Shown here: positions 17,468 to 26,453 of the stretch, in pieces | How positions within the stretch are numbered: the stretch's first letter is position 1 | Layout: the number at the start of each line of letters is the position of its first letter | Source of the DNA: Acidovorax soli | GTDB taxonomy: Bacteria; Pseudomonadota; Gammaproteobacteria; Burkholderiales; Burkholderiaceae_C | DNA length: 64,000 nucleotides | NCBI RefSeq assembly: GCF_900107605.1 | Contig: NZ_FNQJ01000001.1 | Span: 248,001 to 312,000, forward strand | Direction: 5' to 3' | The notes under the pieces: generated by a model | What the model was told of the DNA's origin: nothing | Seen by the model: only the letters and a program-made list of their open reading frames with translations | The model's database searches: none | Made by a program: the position numbers and the translations under genes

Positions 17468-17615
17468 ATTGGCAGAGGGTAAAATGCGCCACCGATCAAT
17501 GCAACAAGGGCGAGAAAGGCATGCTGGTTATGACACCGCGAACTACATCGGAGATGTTCACCGGCCGTTGAGGCCGGCCGTTCGCGCCTGCTCGGGATTC
17601 ACCTTTCCCCTTTCC
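17468..17615 (+). other. Candidate thrS leader
   Basis: No coding sequence is supported. A stem CCGGCC-GTTGA-GGCCGG occurs at 17561-17577. With the terminator that follows, this could be a transcribed leader or a small RNA. Confidence 0.35.
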
Positions 17616-17643
17616 AAAGCGCGGACCTGTACCGCGCTTTTTT
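17616..17643 (+). terminator. Terminator-like hairpin 54 bp upstream of thrS
   Basis: AAAGCGCGG and CCGCGCTTT pair across a seven-base loop, continuing into six T. aceA already has its own terminator upstream, so this one ends another transcript or attenuates thrS. Confidence 0.75.
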
Positions 17644-17697
17644 GCGTTCTGGGCCAGGCAAGCGCATCCCACCTGAAAAGATTTGACAAGGATTTCC

Positions 17698-19617
17698 ATG
17701 ATTCACATCACGCTCCCCGATGGTTCTCAGCGCGAATACCCCGGCCCCGTCACCGTGGCCGAGGTGGCTGCTTCGATTGGTTCTGGCCTGGCAAAGGCTG
17801 CGCTGGCTGGCAAGATCGGAGACAAGGTGGTCGATACCAGCCACCAGATCACCCAGGACAGCCCGCTCTCCATCGTGACGGCCAAGGATGCCGACGGCCT
17901 GGAGGTGATTCGCCATTCCACCGCCCACCTGCTGGCCTATGCGGTCAAGGAGCTGTTTCCTGACGCGCAGGTCACGATTGGCCCGGTGATCGAGAACGGG
18001 TTTTTCTACGATTTTTCGTACAAACGGCCCTTCACCCCTGAAGACCTTGTCGCCATTGAAAAGCGCATGACCGAGCTTGCTGCCAGGGATGAGCCCGTGG
18101 TGCGGCGCGTACTGCCACGCGATGAGGCCGTGGCGTACTTCAAGGGCCTGGGTGAGCACTACAAGGCCGAGATCATTGCCAGCATTCCCAGCAACGAAGA
18201 TGTGAGCCTGTACCGCGAAGGCAACTTCGAAGACCTGTGCCGGGGTCCGCATGTGCCCAGTACCGGCAAGCTCAAGTTCTTCAAACTCATGAAAGTGGCG
18301 GGTGCCTACTGGCGCGGTGACCATCGCAACGAAATGCTGCAGCGGGTTTATGGCACGGCCTGGGCCACGAAGGACGAACTGCAGCAGTACCTCACCATGC
18401 TGGAAGAGGCCGAAAAGCGCGACCACCGCAAGCTGGGCCGTGAGCTCGACCTGTTCCACATCGACGACCATGCGCCGGGCGTCGTTTTCTGGCACCCCAA
18501 GGGCTGGGCCGTGTGGCAGGAAGTGGAGCAGTACATGCGCCGCGTTTACCGTGACAACGGCTACCAGGAAGTCAAGGGCCCGCAGCTGCTCGACAAGACG
18601 CTGTGGGAAAAGACCGGTCACTGGGACAAATACCGCGACAACATGTTCACGACCGAATCGGAGAAGCGCGACTATGCGCTCAAGCCGATGAACTGTCCCG
18701 GCCACATCCTGATCTTCAAGCAGGGCATCAAGAGCTACCGCGACCTCCCGCTGCGCTACGGCGAGTTCGGCCAATGCCACCGCAACGAGCCCACGGGCGG
18801 GTTGCACGGCATCATGCGTGTGCGCGGCTTCACGCAGGACGACGGGCACATCTTCTGCACCGAAGACCATATCCTGCCCGAGTGCACGGCCTATACGGCT
18901 TTGCTGCAGAAGGTCTACAAGGACTTTGGCTTCGAGAACATCATCTACAAGGTGGCTACGCGCCCCGATGCGCGCATTGGTTCCGACGAGAGCTGGGACA
19001 AGGCCGAGCACGCACTGATGGAGAGCCTGCGGGCCTCGGGCTGCGAGTTCGAGATTGCGCCGGGCGATGGTGCCTTCTACGGCCCCAAGATCGAATACAC
19101 GCTCAAGGATGCGATCGGCCGGCAATGGCAATGCGGCACCATGCAGGTGGACTTTTCCATGCCTGAGCGCCTTGACGCCGAATATGTGGGCGAGGACGGT
19201 GCGCGCCACCGGCCCGTGATGCTGCACCGCGCCATCGTCGGCAGCCTGGAGCGCTTCATCGGCATTCTGATCGAGCAGCACGCGGGAGCATTGCCGACAT
19301 GGCTGGCACCGGTGCAGGTTGCGGTGCTCAACATCACCGATGCACAGGCCGACTACTGTCGCGAAATTGCCGCGAAACTGCAAAAATCGCTGCCCCATCA
19401 AGACCTTAGGGTGGCGCTCGATCTGCGCAACGAGAAGATTACGTATAAAATACGCGAGCATTCGTTGCAAAAGCTGCCTTATATACTCGTCGCTGGTGAC
19501 AAGGAGAAGGCAGCAGGTGCCGTCGCAGTGCGCGCCCGGGGCAATCGAGACCTCGGTGTGATGTCCGTTAAAGCGTTCGCAGAGCTGATCGCCCAGGACA
19601 TCGCTTCCAAAGTGTGA
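17698..19617 (+). CDS. thrS: Threonine-tRNA ligase
   Basis: Charges tRNA-Thr. The 639-residue protein begins with a TGS domain ([19 protein letters not shown]), then the editing domain with [16 protein letters not shown] (about 73-88), then the class II core with [10 protein letters not shown] (zinc cysteine), [20 protein letters not shown] (motif 2) and the C-terminal anticodon domain ([19 protein letters not shown]). The ATG at 17698 follows AAGGA and matches the usual N terminus, so the 17683 start is rejected. It heads the classic thrS-infC-rpmI-rplT-pheST-ihfA block. The hairpin upstream may regulate it. Confidence 0.97.
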   Translation: MIHITLPDGSQREYPGPVTVAEVAASIGSGLAKAALAGKIGDKVVDTSHQITQDSPLSIVTAKDADGLEVIRHSTAHLLAYAVKELFPDAQVTIGPVIENGFFYDFSYKRPFTPEDLVAIEKRMTELAARDEPVVRRVLPRDEAVAYFKGLGEHYKAEIIASIPSNEDVSLYREGNFEDLCRGPHVPSTGKLKFFKLMKVAGAYWRGDHRNEMLQRVYGTAWATKDELQQYLTMLEEAEKRDHRKLGRELDLFHIDDHAPGVVFWHPKGWAVWQEVEQYMRRVYRDNGYQEVKGPQLLDKTLWEKTGHWDKYRDNMFTTESEKRDYALKPMNCPGHILIFKQGIKSYRDLPLRYGEFGQCHRNEPTGGLHGIMRVRGFTQDDGHIFCTEDHILPECTAYTALLQKVYKDFGFENIIYKVATRPDARIGSDESWDKAEHALMESLRASGCEFEIAPGDGAFYGPKIEYTLKDAIGRQWQCGTMQVDFSMPERLDAEYVGEDGARHRPVMLHRAIVGSLERFIGILIEQHAGALPTWLAPVQVAVLNITDAQADYCREIAAKLQKSLPHQDLRVALDLRNEKITYKIREHSLQKLPYILVAGDKEKAAGAVAVRARGNRDLGVMSVKAFAELIAQDIASKV

Positions 19618-19703
19618 TTTTGAATGAAAACATGCTCTGGCGTGCGCCCGTTGTGCGGTGTTAGCTACTTATTTTGTAGCATTTTGATTCAAGGAAGATA
19701 GCC

Positions 19704-20303
19704 ATCGCTACTGAATTTCGTGATCGCCGCCACCGTGAAGAGCGCAAGCACCGCCTGAACCGTGAAATCATGGCCCCGGAAGTTCGTCTTTCCGGTCCTG
19801 AGAATGAGCCTTTGGGTGTGGTCAGTCTCATGGAGGCTCTGCGCATGGCCGGTGAATTGGATGTGGATCTGGTGGAGATTGCCGCCACCGCCAATCCGCC
19901 GGTGTGCCGCCTCATGGACTACGGCAAGTTCAAGTATCAAGAGCAAAAGCGTGCTGCGGAAGCCAAGGCCAAGCAGACGGTCATCGAGATCAAGGAAGTC
20001 AAGTTCCGTCCGGGTACGGACGATGGCGACTACAACATCAAGATGCGCAACATCCGCCGCTTTCTGGCGGACGGCGACAAGTGCAAGATCACGCTGCGGT
20101 TCCGTGGCCGTGAAATCACGCACCAGGAATTGGGCTTGGCCTTGCTGAACCGCATCCGCGACGAGCTGGCAGATTCCATCATCATCGAGCAGTTTCCCAA
20201 ACTGGAAGGCCGCCAGATGATCATGATGATCGCCCCGGGCAAGAAGAAGCCTGCGGCCAAGCCGGTGGCGGAAGCTGCTCCGGCGTCTGGCACTTCGGCC
20301 TGA
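19704..20303 (+). CDS. infC: Translation initiation factor IF-3, AUC start
   Basis: Binds the 30S subunit and proofreads start-codon selection. From ATC at 19704 the protein reads (M)[18 protein letters not shown], giving 199 residues with the normal IF-3 N terminus. AAGGA lies eight bases before the ATC. The first ATG (19770) would remove 22 conserved residues. IF-3 genes are known to use rare AUU/AUC starts for autoregulation, since IF-3 rejects them. The core holds [35 protein letters not shown] and [17 protein letters not shown]. It has an Ala/Lys/Pro-rich C-terminal tail. Confidence 0.95.
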   Translation: MATEFRDRRHREERKHRLNREIMAPEVRLSGPENEPLGVVSLMEALRMAGELDVDLVEIAATANPPVCRLMDYGKFKYQEQKRAAEAKAKQTVIEIKEVKFRPGTDDGDYNIKMRNIRRFLADGDKCKITLRFRGREITHQELGLALLNRIRDELADSIIIEQFPKLEGRQMIMMIAPGKKKPAAKPVAEAAPASGTSA

Positions 20304-20475
20304 ATGGATTGGAGAATTTGAGCGCTGCAACCGCAAGGGGGCAGCGTTCAATCAGGTGGTGCTTTGGCACTGCCGAACGAGAGGCGAAAGCCTTTCGATA
20401 AAAGTGGCTCGGGGCCAACAAGTTTGCAGATCGGTTTGCAAACGCCTCACGAGCACAACGAAAAGGAGCATTCAC

Positions 20476-20679
20476 ATGCCCAAAATGAAGACCAAGAGCA
20501 GCGCGAAAAAACGTTTCCGCGTTCGTCCCGGTGGCACCGTCAAGCGCGGTCAAGCCTTCAAGCGTCACATCCTGACCAAGAAGACCACCAAGAACAAGCG
20601 CCACCTGCGTGGTGCAGTTGCTGTGCATGAGACCAACATGGGCTCGATCGCACAAATGCTGCCCAGTGCTGGCCTTTAA
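20476..20679 (+). CDS. rpmI: 50S ribosomal protein L35
   Basis: A 67-residue basic protein, [20 protein letters not shown] with [18 protein letters not shown] after it, the standard L35 sequence. AAAGGAG precedes the ATG by eight bases. An in-frame extension to 20356 is rejected because it lacks any L35 likeness. It is 25 bp before rplT. In E. coli L20 represses this operon at the infC-rpmI junction; whether that holds here is unknown. Confidence 0.97.
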   Translation: MPKMKTKSSAKKRFRVRPGGTVKRGQAFKRHILTKKTTKNKRHLRGAVAVHETNMGSIAQMLPSAGL

Positions 20680-20704
20680 TAACTGACGAACAAGGAGTAC
20701 ATAC

Positions 20705-21064
20705 ATGCCTCGCGTCAAACGTGGTGTAACGGCCCGTGCCCGTCACAAGAAAGTTCTCGCCCTTGCCAAGGGTTTCCGTGGTCGCCGCGGTAATGTCTTC
20801 CGTATCGCCAAACAGGCGGTAATGAAGGCTGGGCAATATGCCTACCGTGACCGCCGCACCAAGAAGCGCGTGTTCCGCCAGTTGTGGATCGCCCGTATCA
20901 ACGCCGCTGCCCGTGAACTGGGCCTGACCTACAGCCAGTTCGCCAACGGCCTGAAGAAGGCATCCATCGAGATCGACCGCAAGATGCTGGCCGACCTCGC
21001 CGTGCACGACAAGGCTGCCTTTGGCAGCATCGTGGAGCAAGTCAAGGCCAAGCTGGCTGCTTGA
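20705..21064 (+). CDS. rplT: 50S ribosomal protein L20
   Basis: A 119-residue ribosomal protein that is essential early in 50S assembly. It begins [20 protein letters not shown] and contains [20 protein letters not shown] and [21 protein letters not shown], all standard for L20. AAGGAG lies upstream at normal spacing. It follows rpmI directly and is followed by a hairpin region before pheS. Confidence 0.98.
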   Translation: MPRVKRGVTARARHKKVLALAKGFRGRRGNVFRIAKQAVMKAGQYAYRDRRTKKRVFRQLWIARINAAARELGLTYSQFANGLKKASIEIDRKMLADLAVHDKAAFGSIVEQVKAKLAA

Positions 21065-21074
21065 GTTCACGATG

Positions 21075-21130
21075 AGCGGCTATCGTCCTGATAGCTGCTT
21101 GCGCAATAACAGCAAGGGCTAGGGCTTGAA
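21075..21130 (+). repeat. Intergenic hairpin repeat, copy E
   Basis: TGATAGCTGCTTGCGCAAT is followed by AGCAAGGGCTAGGGCTTGAA. It matches the GATAGCTGCTTGCGC form of the family and provides the left arm of the hairpin after rplT. Confidence 0.6.
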
Positions 21131-21154
21131 AAGGCACTAGCCCTTGTTCATTTT
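21113..21154 (+). terminator. Terminator-like hairpin between rplT and pheS
   Basis: CAAGGGCTAG and CTAGCCCTTG form ten perfect pairs over a 14-base loop, followed by TTCATTTT. It may separate thrS-rplT from pheST transcription, at least partly. Confidence 0.6.
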
Positions 21155-21262
21155 CACGAGTCGATAAAGAACGACTTACGCAAAACGGGCTGAGGCAAGA
21201 CGCTTGCCATATGGAAATGTCGCTTGTGCATCCTTGTTTGCGTAAGTCATGAAAGAGTCGGT

Positions 21263-22315
21263 ATGAACGAGTTGGATTCCCTGGTAGAGAGCGCGACGCA
21301 ACTGTTTGCCCAAAGCGCCACTCCCGCAGATCTGGAAAACGCCAAGGCGCAGTTTCTGGGCAAGTCGGGCCGCGTGACCGAGCTCATGAAGGGCATGGCG
21401 CAGCTTTCCGTCGAGGAAAAAAAATCTCGCGGCGCCGCCATCAATGTCGCCAAGCAGGCCATCGAGGCGGCCCTCACGGCGCGCCGCCAGGCGCTGGCCG
21501 ACGCGGAGCTGCAGGTGCAGCTCAAGGCCGAGGCGCTGGATGTGAGCCTGCCGGGCCGCCAGCGCGGGCAGGGCGGTTTGCATCCGGTATCGCTCACGCT
21601 CGAACGCATCCAGGGCATCTTCGGCTCCATGGGCTTTGACGTGGCCGAAGGCCCCGAGATCGAGACCGACTGGTTCAATTTCACTGCACTGAACACGCCC
21701 GAGGACCATCCCGCGCGGTCCATGCATGACACCTTTTATGTGGAGGGCGGCGCTCCCGGCGCGCCCAACCTGCTGCGCACGCACACCAGTCCGGTGCAGG
21801 TGCGCCATGCCGTGCAGCATGTCAAGAAGCACCGCGCACTGCTGGACGCGGGCCAGCCGATGCCCGAGATTCGCGTCATCGTGCCGGGCCGTACCTACCG
21901 CGTGGACAGTGATGCCACGCATTCGCCCATGTTCCACCAGTGCGAAGGCCTGTGGATTGGCGAGAACGTGAGCTTCAAGGACCTGAAGGTCATCTTCACG
22001 GCTTTCTGCCGCACTTTCTTCGAAAGCGATGACCTGGTGCTGCGCTTTCGGCCCAGCTTCTTCCCGTTCACCGAGCCCAGCGCCGAGATCGATATCCAGT
22101 TCCAGTCAGGCCCGCTGGCCGGCCGCTGGCTGGAGGTGGCGGGCTCAGGCCAGGTGCACCCCAATGTGGTGCGCAACATGGGACTCGACCCCGAAAAGTA
22201 CATCGGTTTCGCCTTCGGCATGGGGCCTGACCGCCTGACGATGCTGCGCTACGGTGTCAACGATCTGCGTTTGTTCTTTGATGGCGACATCCGTTTCCTG
22301 TCGCAGTTTCAATAA
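21263..22315 (+). CDS. pheS: Phenylalanine-tRNA ligase alpha subunit
   Basis: A 350-residue catalytic subunit of the (alpha-beta)2 enzyme. The N-terminal coiled-coil region is followed by [20 protein letters not shown], then [20 protein letters not shown] (motif 1 area), [33 protein letters not shown] (motif 2, first 20 residues shown here as [20 protein letters not shown]), and [17 protein letters not shown] (motif 3). The start [13 protein letters not shown] at 21263 is the usual one; the 21224 frame is longer without support. It is followed by a repeat copy, then pheT 124 bp later. Confidence 0.97.
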   Translation: MNELDSLVESATQLFAQSATPADLENAKAQFLGKSGRVTELMKGMAQLSVEEKKSRGAAINVAKQAIEAALTARRQALADAELQVQLKAEALDVSLPGRQRGQGGLHPVSLTLERIQGIFGSMGFDVAEGPEIETDWFNFTALNTPEDHPARSMHDTFYVEGGAPGAPNLLRTHTSPVQVRHAVQHVKKHRALLDAGQPMPEIRVIVPGRTYRVDSDATHSPMFHQCEGLWIGENVSFKDLKVIFTAFCRTFFESDDLVLRFRPSFFPFTEPSAEIDIQFQSGPLAGRWLEVAGSGQVHPNVVRNMGLDPEKYIGFAFGMGPDRLTMLRYGVNDLRLFFDGDIRFLSQFQ

Positions 22316-22343
22316 CGCAAAAAAGTGAGCTGCCAGCGCCTGT

Positions 22344-22432
22344 CTTCATTGGATTTGAATGCATCTTTGTCTATTGGAATCTATTGTTGACAAGCGCAAC
22401 CAGCTATATTTTTAAGAGCTAACGCCAAAGAA
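22344..22432 (-). repeat. Intergenic hairpin repeat, copy F
   Basis: The minus strand reads ATATAGCTGGTTGCGCTTG then CAACAATAGATTC and ends near GCATTCAAATCC, following the repeat layout. It fills the pheS-pheT gap. Confidence 0.55.
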
Positions 22433-22439
22433 TCTCCCT

Positions 22440-24887
22440 ATGCAATTCCCCGAGTCCTGGTTGCGCGAATTCTGCAATCCACCGCTGACAACCCAAGAAC
22501 TGGCCGACACGCTGACCATGGCCGGCCTGGAGGTCGAAGAGCTGCGCCCCGTCGCGCCGCCGTTCACCCACATCGTCGTGGGCGAGATCAAGGAGGCCGT
22601 GCAGCACCCTGACGCCGACCGCCTGCGTGTGTGCCAGGTGGACGTGGGGCAGGGCGCCTTGCTCAACATCGTGTGCGGCGCTCCCAATGCCCGCGTGGGC
22701 ATCAAGGTGCCTTGCGCGCTGGTGGGTGCCGAGTTGCCGCCCGGCGACGATGGCAAGCCGTTCCTCATCAAGGTAGGCAAGCTGCGCGGCGTGGAGAGCC
22801 AGGGCATGCTGTGCTCGGCGCGCGAGCTCAAGCTGTCGGAAGACCACGGCGGCCTGCTGGAGCTGGATGCTTCGGCGCCCGTGGGCCAGGACATCCGCGC
22901 GCACCTGAATCTGGATGACACGCTGTTCACCCTCAAGCTCACACCCAATCTGGCGCATTGCCTGAGCGTCTATGGCATTGCGCGCGAAGTGTCGGCACTC
23001 ACGGGCACGCCGCTGCAGCAACCGTCGTTTCCGGTGGTGAGCGCAAAGCTGTCCGACAAGCTGCCCGTGAAGGTGAGCGCCCCCGATCTGTGCGGCCGCT
23101 TCTCGGGCCGCATCGTGCGCAACGTCAACACGCGCGCCGCCACCCCGCAGTGGATGCTGGACCGCCTGGCGCGTTGCGGCCAGCGCGGCGTGTCGCCGCT
23201 GGTGGACATTTCCAACTACGTGATGTTCGAGCTGGGCCGCCCCTCGCACATTTTCGACCTGGACAAGATCCACGGCGGTCTCGATGTGCGCTGGGGCAAG
23301 CCGGGCGAGCAGCTCAAGCTGCTCAATGGCAACACCATCACGGTGGACGACAAGGTGGGCGTGATCGCCGACGACAACCAGGTCGAATCGCTGGCCGGCA
23401 TCATGGGCGGTGATGCCACGGCGGTGTCCGACGACACCAGGCACATCTATATCGAGGCCGCCTTCTGGTGGCCAAAGGCGGTGGCAGGCCGCTCGCGTCG
23501 CTTCAATTTCTCGACCGATGCGGGGCACCGCTTCGAGCGCGGCGTGGATCCGAGCCTGACGGTGGAGCACATCGAGCGCATCACGCAGCTGGTCATCGAC
23601 ATCTGCGGCACGTCCGACACCCTGTGCGGCCCCATGGACGACCAGGCGGTGAACCTGCCGACCCCCAAGCCTGTCACGTTGCGCGTGGCGCGTGCGGCCA
23701 AGGTTATCGGCATGCCGCTCACGCAGGTGCAGTGTGCCGATGCATTGCAGCGCCTGGGGCTGCCGGTGGTGCAGGGCGACGGCACCGTCACCGTCACGCC
23801 GCCGTCGTTCCGTTTCGACATCGCGATCGAGGAAGATCTGATCGAGGAAGTGGCGCGCATGGTGGGCTACAACCACCTGCCCACCACACCGCCGCTGGCG
23901 CCCATCACGCCCAAGCTTTCACCCGAGGCCACGCGCAGTCCGTTCGCGGTGCGCCGCTCCCTGGCAGGGCTGGGTTATCAGGAAACGATCAATTTCAGCT
24001 TTGTGGAAGAGCGCTGGGAACTGGAGTTGGCTGGCAATGCGCAACCCATCCGGCTGCTCAACCCGATTGCAAGCCACATGAGCGTCATGCGTTCCAGTTT
24101 GCTGGGTTCTTTGCTGCAGGTTTTGAAATTCAACCTGGACCGCAAGGCCGAGCGCGTGCGCGTGTTCGAGCTGGGCCGGGTGTTCCTGCGCGACGCTGGC
24201 GTGCGCAACACGGACACCACGGTGGAAGGCTTCCATCAGCCCATGCGCGTGTCCGGCCTGGCCTATGGCCCGAACGATGCATTGCAATGGGGCCGCAAGG
24301 AACAGGCCATCGACTTCTTTGATGTGAAGGGCGATGTGGAGGCCTTGCTGGCGCCGCTGCGCGCCACCTTCGAGCCGGGCACCCATCCCGCCATGCACCC
24401 CGGGCGCTGTGCCCGCGTGCTGGTGAATGGACGCGCCAGCGGCTTTGTGGGCGAACTGCATCCGCAGTGGCGCCAGTCGTGGGACCTGCCCCAGGCGCCG
24501 GTGATGTTCGAGCTGGAGCTGGATGCCGTGCTGCAGTGCGTGGTGCCCGAGTTCAAGGCGGTGGCCAAGCACCAGGCGGTCGAGCGCGATCTGGCCGTGG
24601 TGGTGGCCGAGCGGGTGACGCATGCGCAGGTGATGGATGCCATCACGGCGGCCATCCCCGGCGGCATGTTGCGTTCTGCCGTGCTGTTTGACGTGTACCG
24701 TCCCAAGCCTTTGCGCGCTGGTGAAACGGCTCCCGCAGGCGGCCTGGCTGCCGGCGAAAAAAGCCTGGCGGTGCGCCTCACGCTGGGACGCGACGAAGCC
24801 ACGCTGACCGAAGCCGAGATCGAGGCCGCGGTGCAAGCGGTGGTGGCCCGATGGGTAGCCGACACTGGTGGACGGTTGCGTGTTTGA
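22440..24887 (+). CDS. pheT: Phenylalanine-tRNA ligase beta subunit
   Basis: An 815-residue subunit that binds tRNA-Phe and edits misacylated Tyr-tRNA. It starts MQFPESWLREFCNPPLTTQE, with an OB-fold tRNA-binding domain (about 40-150, KEAVQHPDADRLRVCQVDVG), the B3/B4 editing region (SPLVDISNYVMFELGRPSHI), the B5 domain around 400-480, and a C-terminal anticodon-binding fold (AVERDLAVVVAERVTHAQVM). It is followed 21 bp later by ihfA, as in most proteobacteria. Confidence 0.97.
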   Translation: MQFPESWLREFCNPPLTTQELADTLTMAGLEVEELRPVAPPFTHIVVGEIKEAVQHPDADRLRVCQVDVGQGALLNIVCGAPNARVGIKVPCALVGAELPPGDDGKPFLIKVGKLRGVESQGMLCSARELKLSEDHGGLLELDASAPVGQDIRAHLNLDDTLFTLKLTPNLAHCLSVYGIAREVSALTGTPLQQPSFPVVSAKLSDKLPVKVSAPDLCGRFSGRIVRNVNTRAATPQWMLDRLARCGQRGVSPLVDISNYVMFELGRPSHIFDLDKIHGGLDVRWGKPGEQLKLLNGNTITVDDKVGVIADDNQVESLAGIMGGDATAVSDDTRHIYIEAAFWWPKAVAGRSRRFNFSTDAGHRFERGVDPSLTVEHIERITQLVIDICGTSDTLCGPMDDQAVNLPTPKPVTLRVARAAKVIGMPLTQVQCADALQRLGLPVVQGDGTVTVTPPSFRFDIAIEEDLIEEVARMVGYNHLPTTPPLAPITPKLSPEATRSPFAVRRSLAGLGYQETINFSFVEERWELELAGNAQPIRLLNPIASHMSVMRSSLLGSLLQVLKFNLDRKAERVRVFELGRVFLRDAGVRNTDTTVEGFHQPMRVSGLAYGPNDALQWGRKEQAIDFFDVKGDVEALLAPLRATFEPGTHPAMHPGRCARVLVNGRASGFVGELHPQWRQSWDLPQAPVMFELELDAVLQCVVPEFKAVAKHQAVERDLAVVVAERVTHAQVMDAITAAIPGGMLRSAVLFDVYRPKPLRAGETAPAGGLAAGEKSLAVRLTLGRDEATLTEAEIEAAVQAVVARWVADTGGRLRV

Positions 24888-24908
24888 TCTGGAATCGGGA
24901 GCGCCTGC

Positions 24909-25241
24909 GTGATTGAATTTGCGGTAGACAGTATCGAAACCCCTGCGCTGACCAAGGCGCAGCTGGCCGATCTCCTGTTCGATCAGATCGGACTGAACAA
25001 GCGCGAGTCCAAGGACATGATCGACGCTTTCTTCGACCTCATCGCCCAACGCCTGGTGGATGGCAAGGACGTCAAACTCTCTGGTTTTGGAAATTTCCAG
25101 ATCCGGACCAAGGCGCCACGGCCGGGGCGCAACCCGCGCACGGGTGAGGCCATCCCCATCCAGGCACGCCGGGTGGTGACCTTCCATGCCAGCAGCAAGC
25201 TCAAGGAGCAGATCCAGTCTGCTGCTTCGGTGGCTGGGTGA
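24909..25241 (+). CDS. ihfA: Integration host factor alpha subunit
   Basis: A 110-residue DNA-bending protein. It contains [20 protein letters not shown] and [20 protein letters not shown] (the beta-arm), followed by [20 protein letters not shown], typical of IHF-alpha. It pairs with IhfB to bend DNA sharply in recombination, replication and transcription. It has about ten extra residues at each end relative to E. coli. Position right after pheT is conserved. A GTG in the next gene's frame overlaps its last codons. Confidence 0.96.
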   Translation: MIEFAVDSIETPALTKAQLADLLFDQIGLNKRESKDMIDAFFDLIAQRLVDGKDVKLSGFGNFQIRTKAPRPGRNPRTGEAIPIQARRVVTFHASSKLKEQIQSAASVAG

Positions 25242-25333
25242 AGCGTGAACAGTTTGACTCCATTGTTGTTTCATTCTGGCGTTTGCAGCCTGTCTGCAGT
25301 ACGCTAGCCAGCTTTCCGTCCGAACCAGCATCT

Positions 25334-25765
25334 ATGGGCACCCAGCTTCCTTCGATTCCCGCCAAGCGGTACTTCACGATTGGTGAGGTTGCGGAGCTGT
25401 GCGGTGTCAAGCCACATGTGTTGCGCTATTGGGAGCAGGAATTCACCCAGCTGCGGCCCATGAAGCGTCGTGGCAACCGCCGGTATTACCAGCACCACGA
25501 GGTGCTCATGATCCGGCGCATCCGTGATCTGCTGTACGACCAGGGCTTCACCATCAGCGGGGCACGCAATCGCTTGCAGGAACCGGCGCCTTTTGGGCAC
25601 GATGAAGCGCCGCCGCTGGCGCTGGTGCCGGAATCGGTGCACGGTGTCGTGACCGACGATGCCATGGAAGGCCTGTGCGCCGATTCCGCCAGCGTCTGGC
25701 TCGACAGCCATGGGGTGCGCCAGGAATTATTTGAAATTCGTGCACTGCTTTCCCGGGACGGATGA
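25334..25765 (+). CDS. MerR-family regulator downstream of ihfA
   Basis: A 143-residue regulator. The N-terminal MerR winged helix reads RYFTIGEVAELCGVKPHVLR, then YWEQEFTQLRPMKRRGNRRYY, and an IRRIRDLLYDQGFTISGARN helix follows (about 10-80). The C-terminal part (DEAPPLALVPESVHGVVTDD) has no clear effector cysteines, so it is not a classic metal sensor. This ihfA-merR pair is widely conserved in proteobacteria with unclear function. I chose MGTQLPSIPAKRYF; a GTG at 25238 would extend it by 32 unlike residues. It is followed by tRNA-Pro. Confidence 0.9.
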   Translation: MGTQLPSIPAKRYFTIGEVAELCGVKPHVLRYWEQEFTQLRPMKRRGNRRYYQHHEVLMIRRIRDLLYDQGFTISGARNRLQEPAPFGHDEAPPLALVPESVHGVVTDDAMEGLCADSASVWLDSHGVRQELFEIRALLSRDG

Positions 25766-25792
25766 ATTATCTGTATATAATCTAAGTCTTGT

Positions 25793-25869
25793 CGGCGTGT
25801 AGCGCAGCCTGGTAGCGCACTTGCATGGGGTGCAAGGGGTCGCGAGTTCGAATCCCGCCACGCCGACCA
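25793..25869 (+). tRNA. tRNA-Pro (anticodon GGG)
   Basis: Acceptor CGGCGTG pairs with CACGCCG, followed by encoded ACCA. The anticodon arm CTTGC-ATGGGGT-GCAAG gives anticodon GGG. D arm GCGC-AGCCTGGTA-GCGC and T loop TTCGAAT are present. The T stem GCGAG/CCCGC has one A-C mismatch at its fourth pair. It reads CCC and CCU proline codons. Confidence 0.95.
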
Positions 25870-25875
25870 TTGATA

Positions 25876-25913
25876 GCAAAAGCCCAGAGCCGTAAGGTTC
25901 TGGGCTTTTTTGC
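25876..25913 (+). terminator. Intrinsic terminator of tRNA-Pro
   Basis: AAAAGCCCAGAGCC (25878-25891) and GGTTCTGGGCTTTT (25896-25909) pair across a four-base GTAA loop, with a trailing T run. It lies about ten bases after the CCA end. Confidence 0.9.
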
Positions 25914-25974
25914 TATGTGCAGGCCGGGGCACGCGGGTCCTGGCTTGTCCTTATCCTCTCCTACCGGAAATCCC

Positions 25975-26292
25975 ATGATCAGTGGACTCGTCGCAGGCAA
26001 GCTTTTTGGTTCGGTAGAACTGCGCACCGACAAGGCGGGCAAGCCCTTTGCCGTGGCCAAGGTGCTGGCTACCAGTGGCGAGGGTGAAACGCTGATCGTG
26101 AATGTGATCGGCTTCGAGCCTGCCTTGTGCGCTGCCTTGCAGGCGCTGGGTGAGGGCGAGCCCGTTGCCCTGGCCGGCGGCCTTACGCCCCGGGTATGGA
26201 CAGACAAGCAGGGCAACACCCGGCCCGCGCTGGACATGGTGGCACACCGTGTGCTGACGGCTGGCGACGCAGGCGACGGCCGCAGGGCGTGA
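25975..26292 (+). CDS. Small SSB-like OB-fold protein
   Basis: A 105-residue protein, MISGLVAGKLFGSVELRTDK, then FAVAKVLATSGEGETLIVNV, then ALAGGLTPRVWTDKQGNTRP and LDMVAHRVLTA. The pattern fits one OB fold, as in short single-stranded-DNA-binding proteins; I recall annotated SSB-like homologues in Comamonadaceae. It lacks the acidic C-terminal tail (DDIPF type) of the main SSB, so it is unlikely to recruit replication partners in the usual way. The start is the first ATG after the tRNA terminator; no strong ribosome site is seen. Its role is unknown; it might be a leftover of an element inserted at the tRNA, but no integrase is present. Confidence 0.75.
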   Translation: MISGLVAGKLFGSVELRTDKAGKPFAVAKVLATSGEGETLIVNVIGFEPALCAALQALGEGEPVALAGGLTPRVWTDKQGNTRPALDMVAHRVLTAGDAGDGRRA

Positions 26293-26453
26293 TCGCCTGG
26301 AGGCGGCGGGGGAATCGACCGCCGCCACTCATGCGGTTTTGCCTTCAAACGTAAACGATAGTTGGTTCGCCTTGCCGTGCTGGAGCACTGTCTGCGGCTT
26401 CCCGCCTGTTTATCCGCTTGAATGCAAGACCGTATCAGGCCATGGACCGCCAC

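Noticed and set aside
17468-17697. T-box riboswitch or tRNA gene upstream of thrS
   Set aside because: No T-box sequence, no tRNA-like T loop or acceptor stem; T-boxes are also not expected in this group.
17599-19470. A 623-residue minus-strand frame opposite thrS
   Set aside because: thrS is certain on the plus strand; the shadow has no recognisable domain.
25870-26453. Integrated element at tRNA-Pro
   Set aside because: No integrase, no second copy of the tRNA 3' end in the window, and a normal terminator follows the tRNA.
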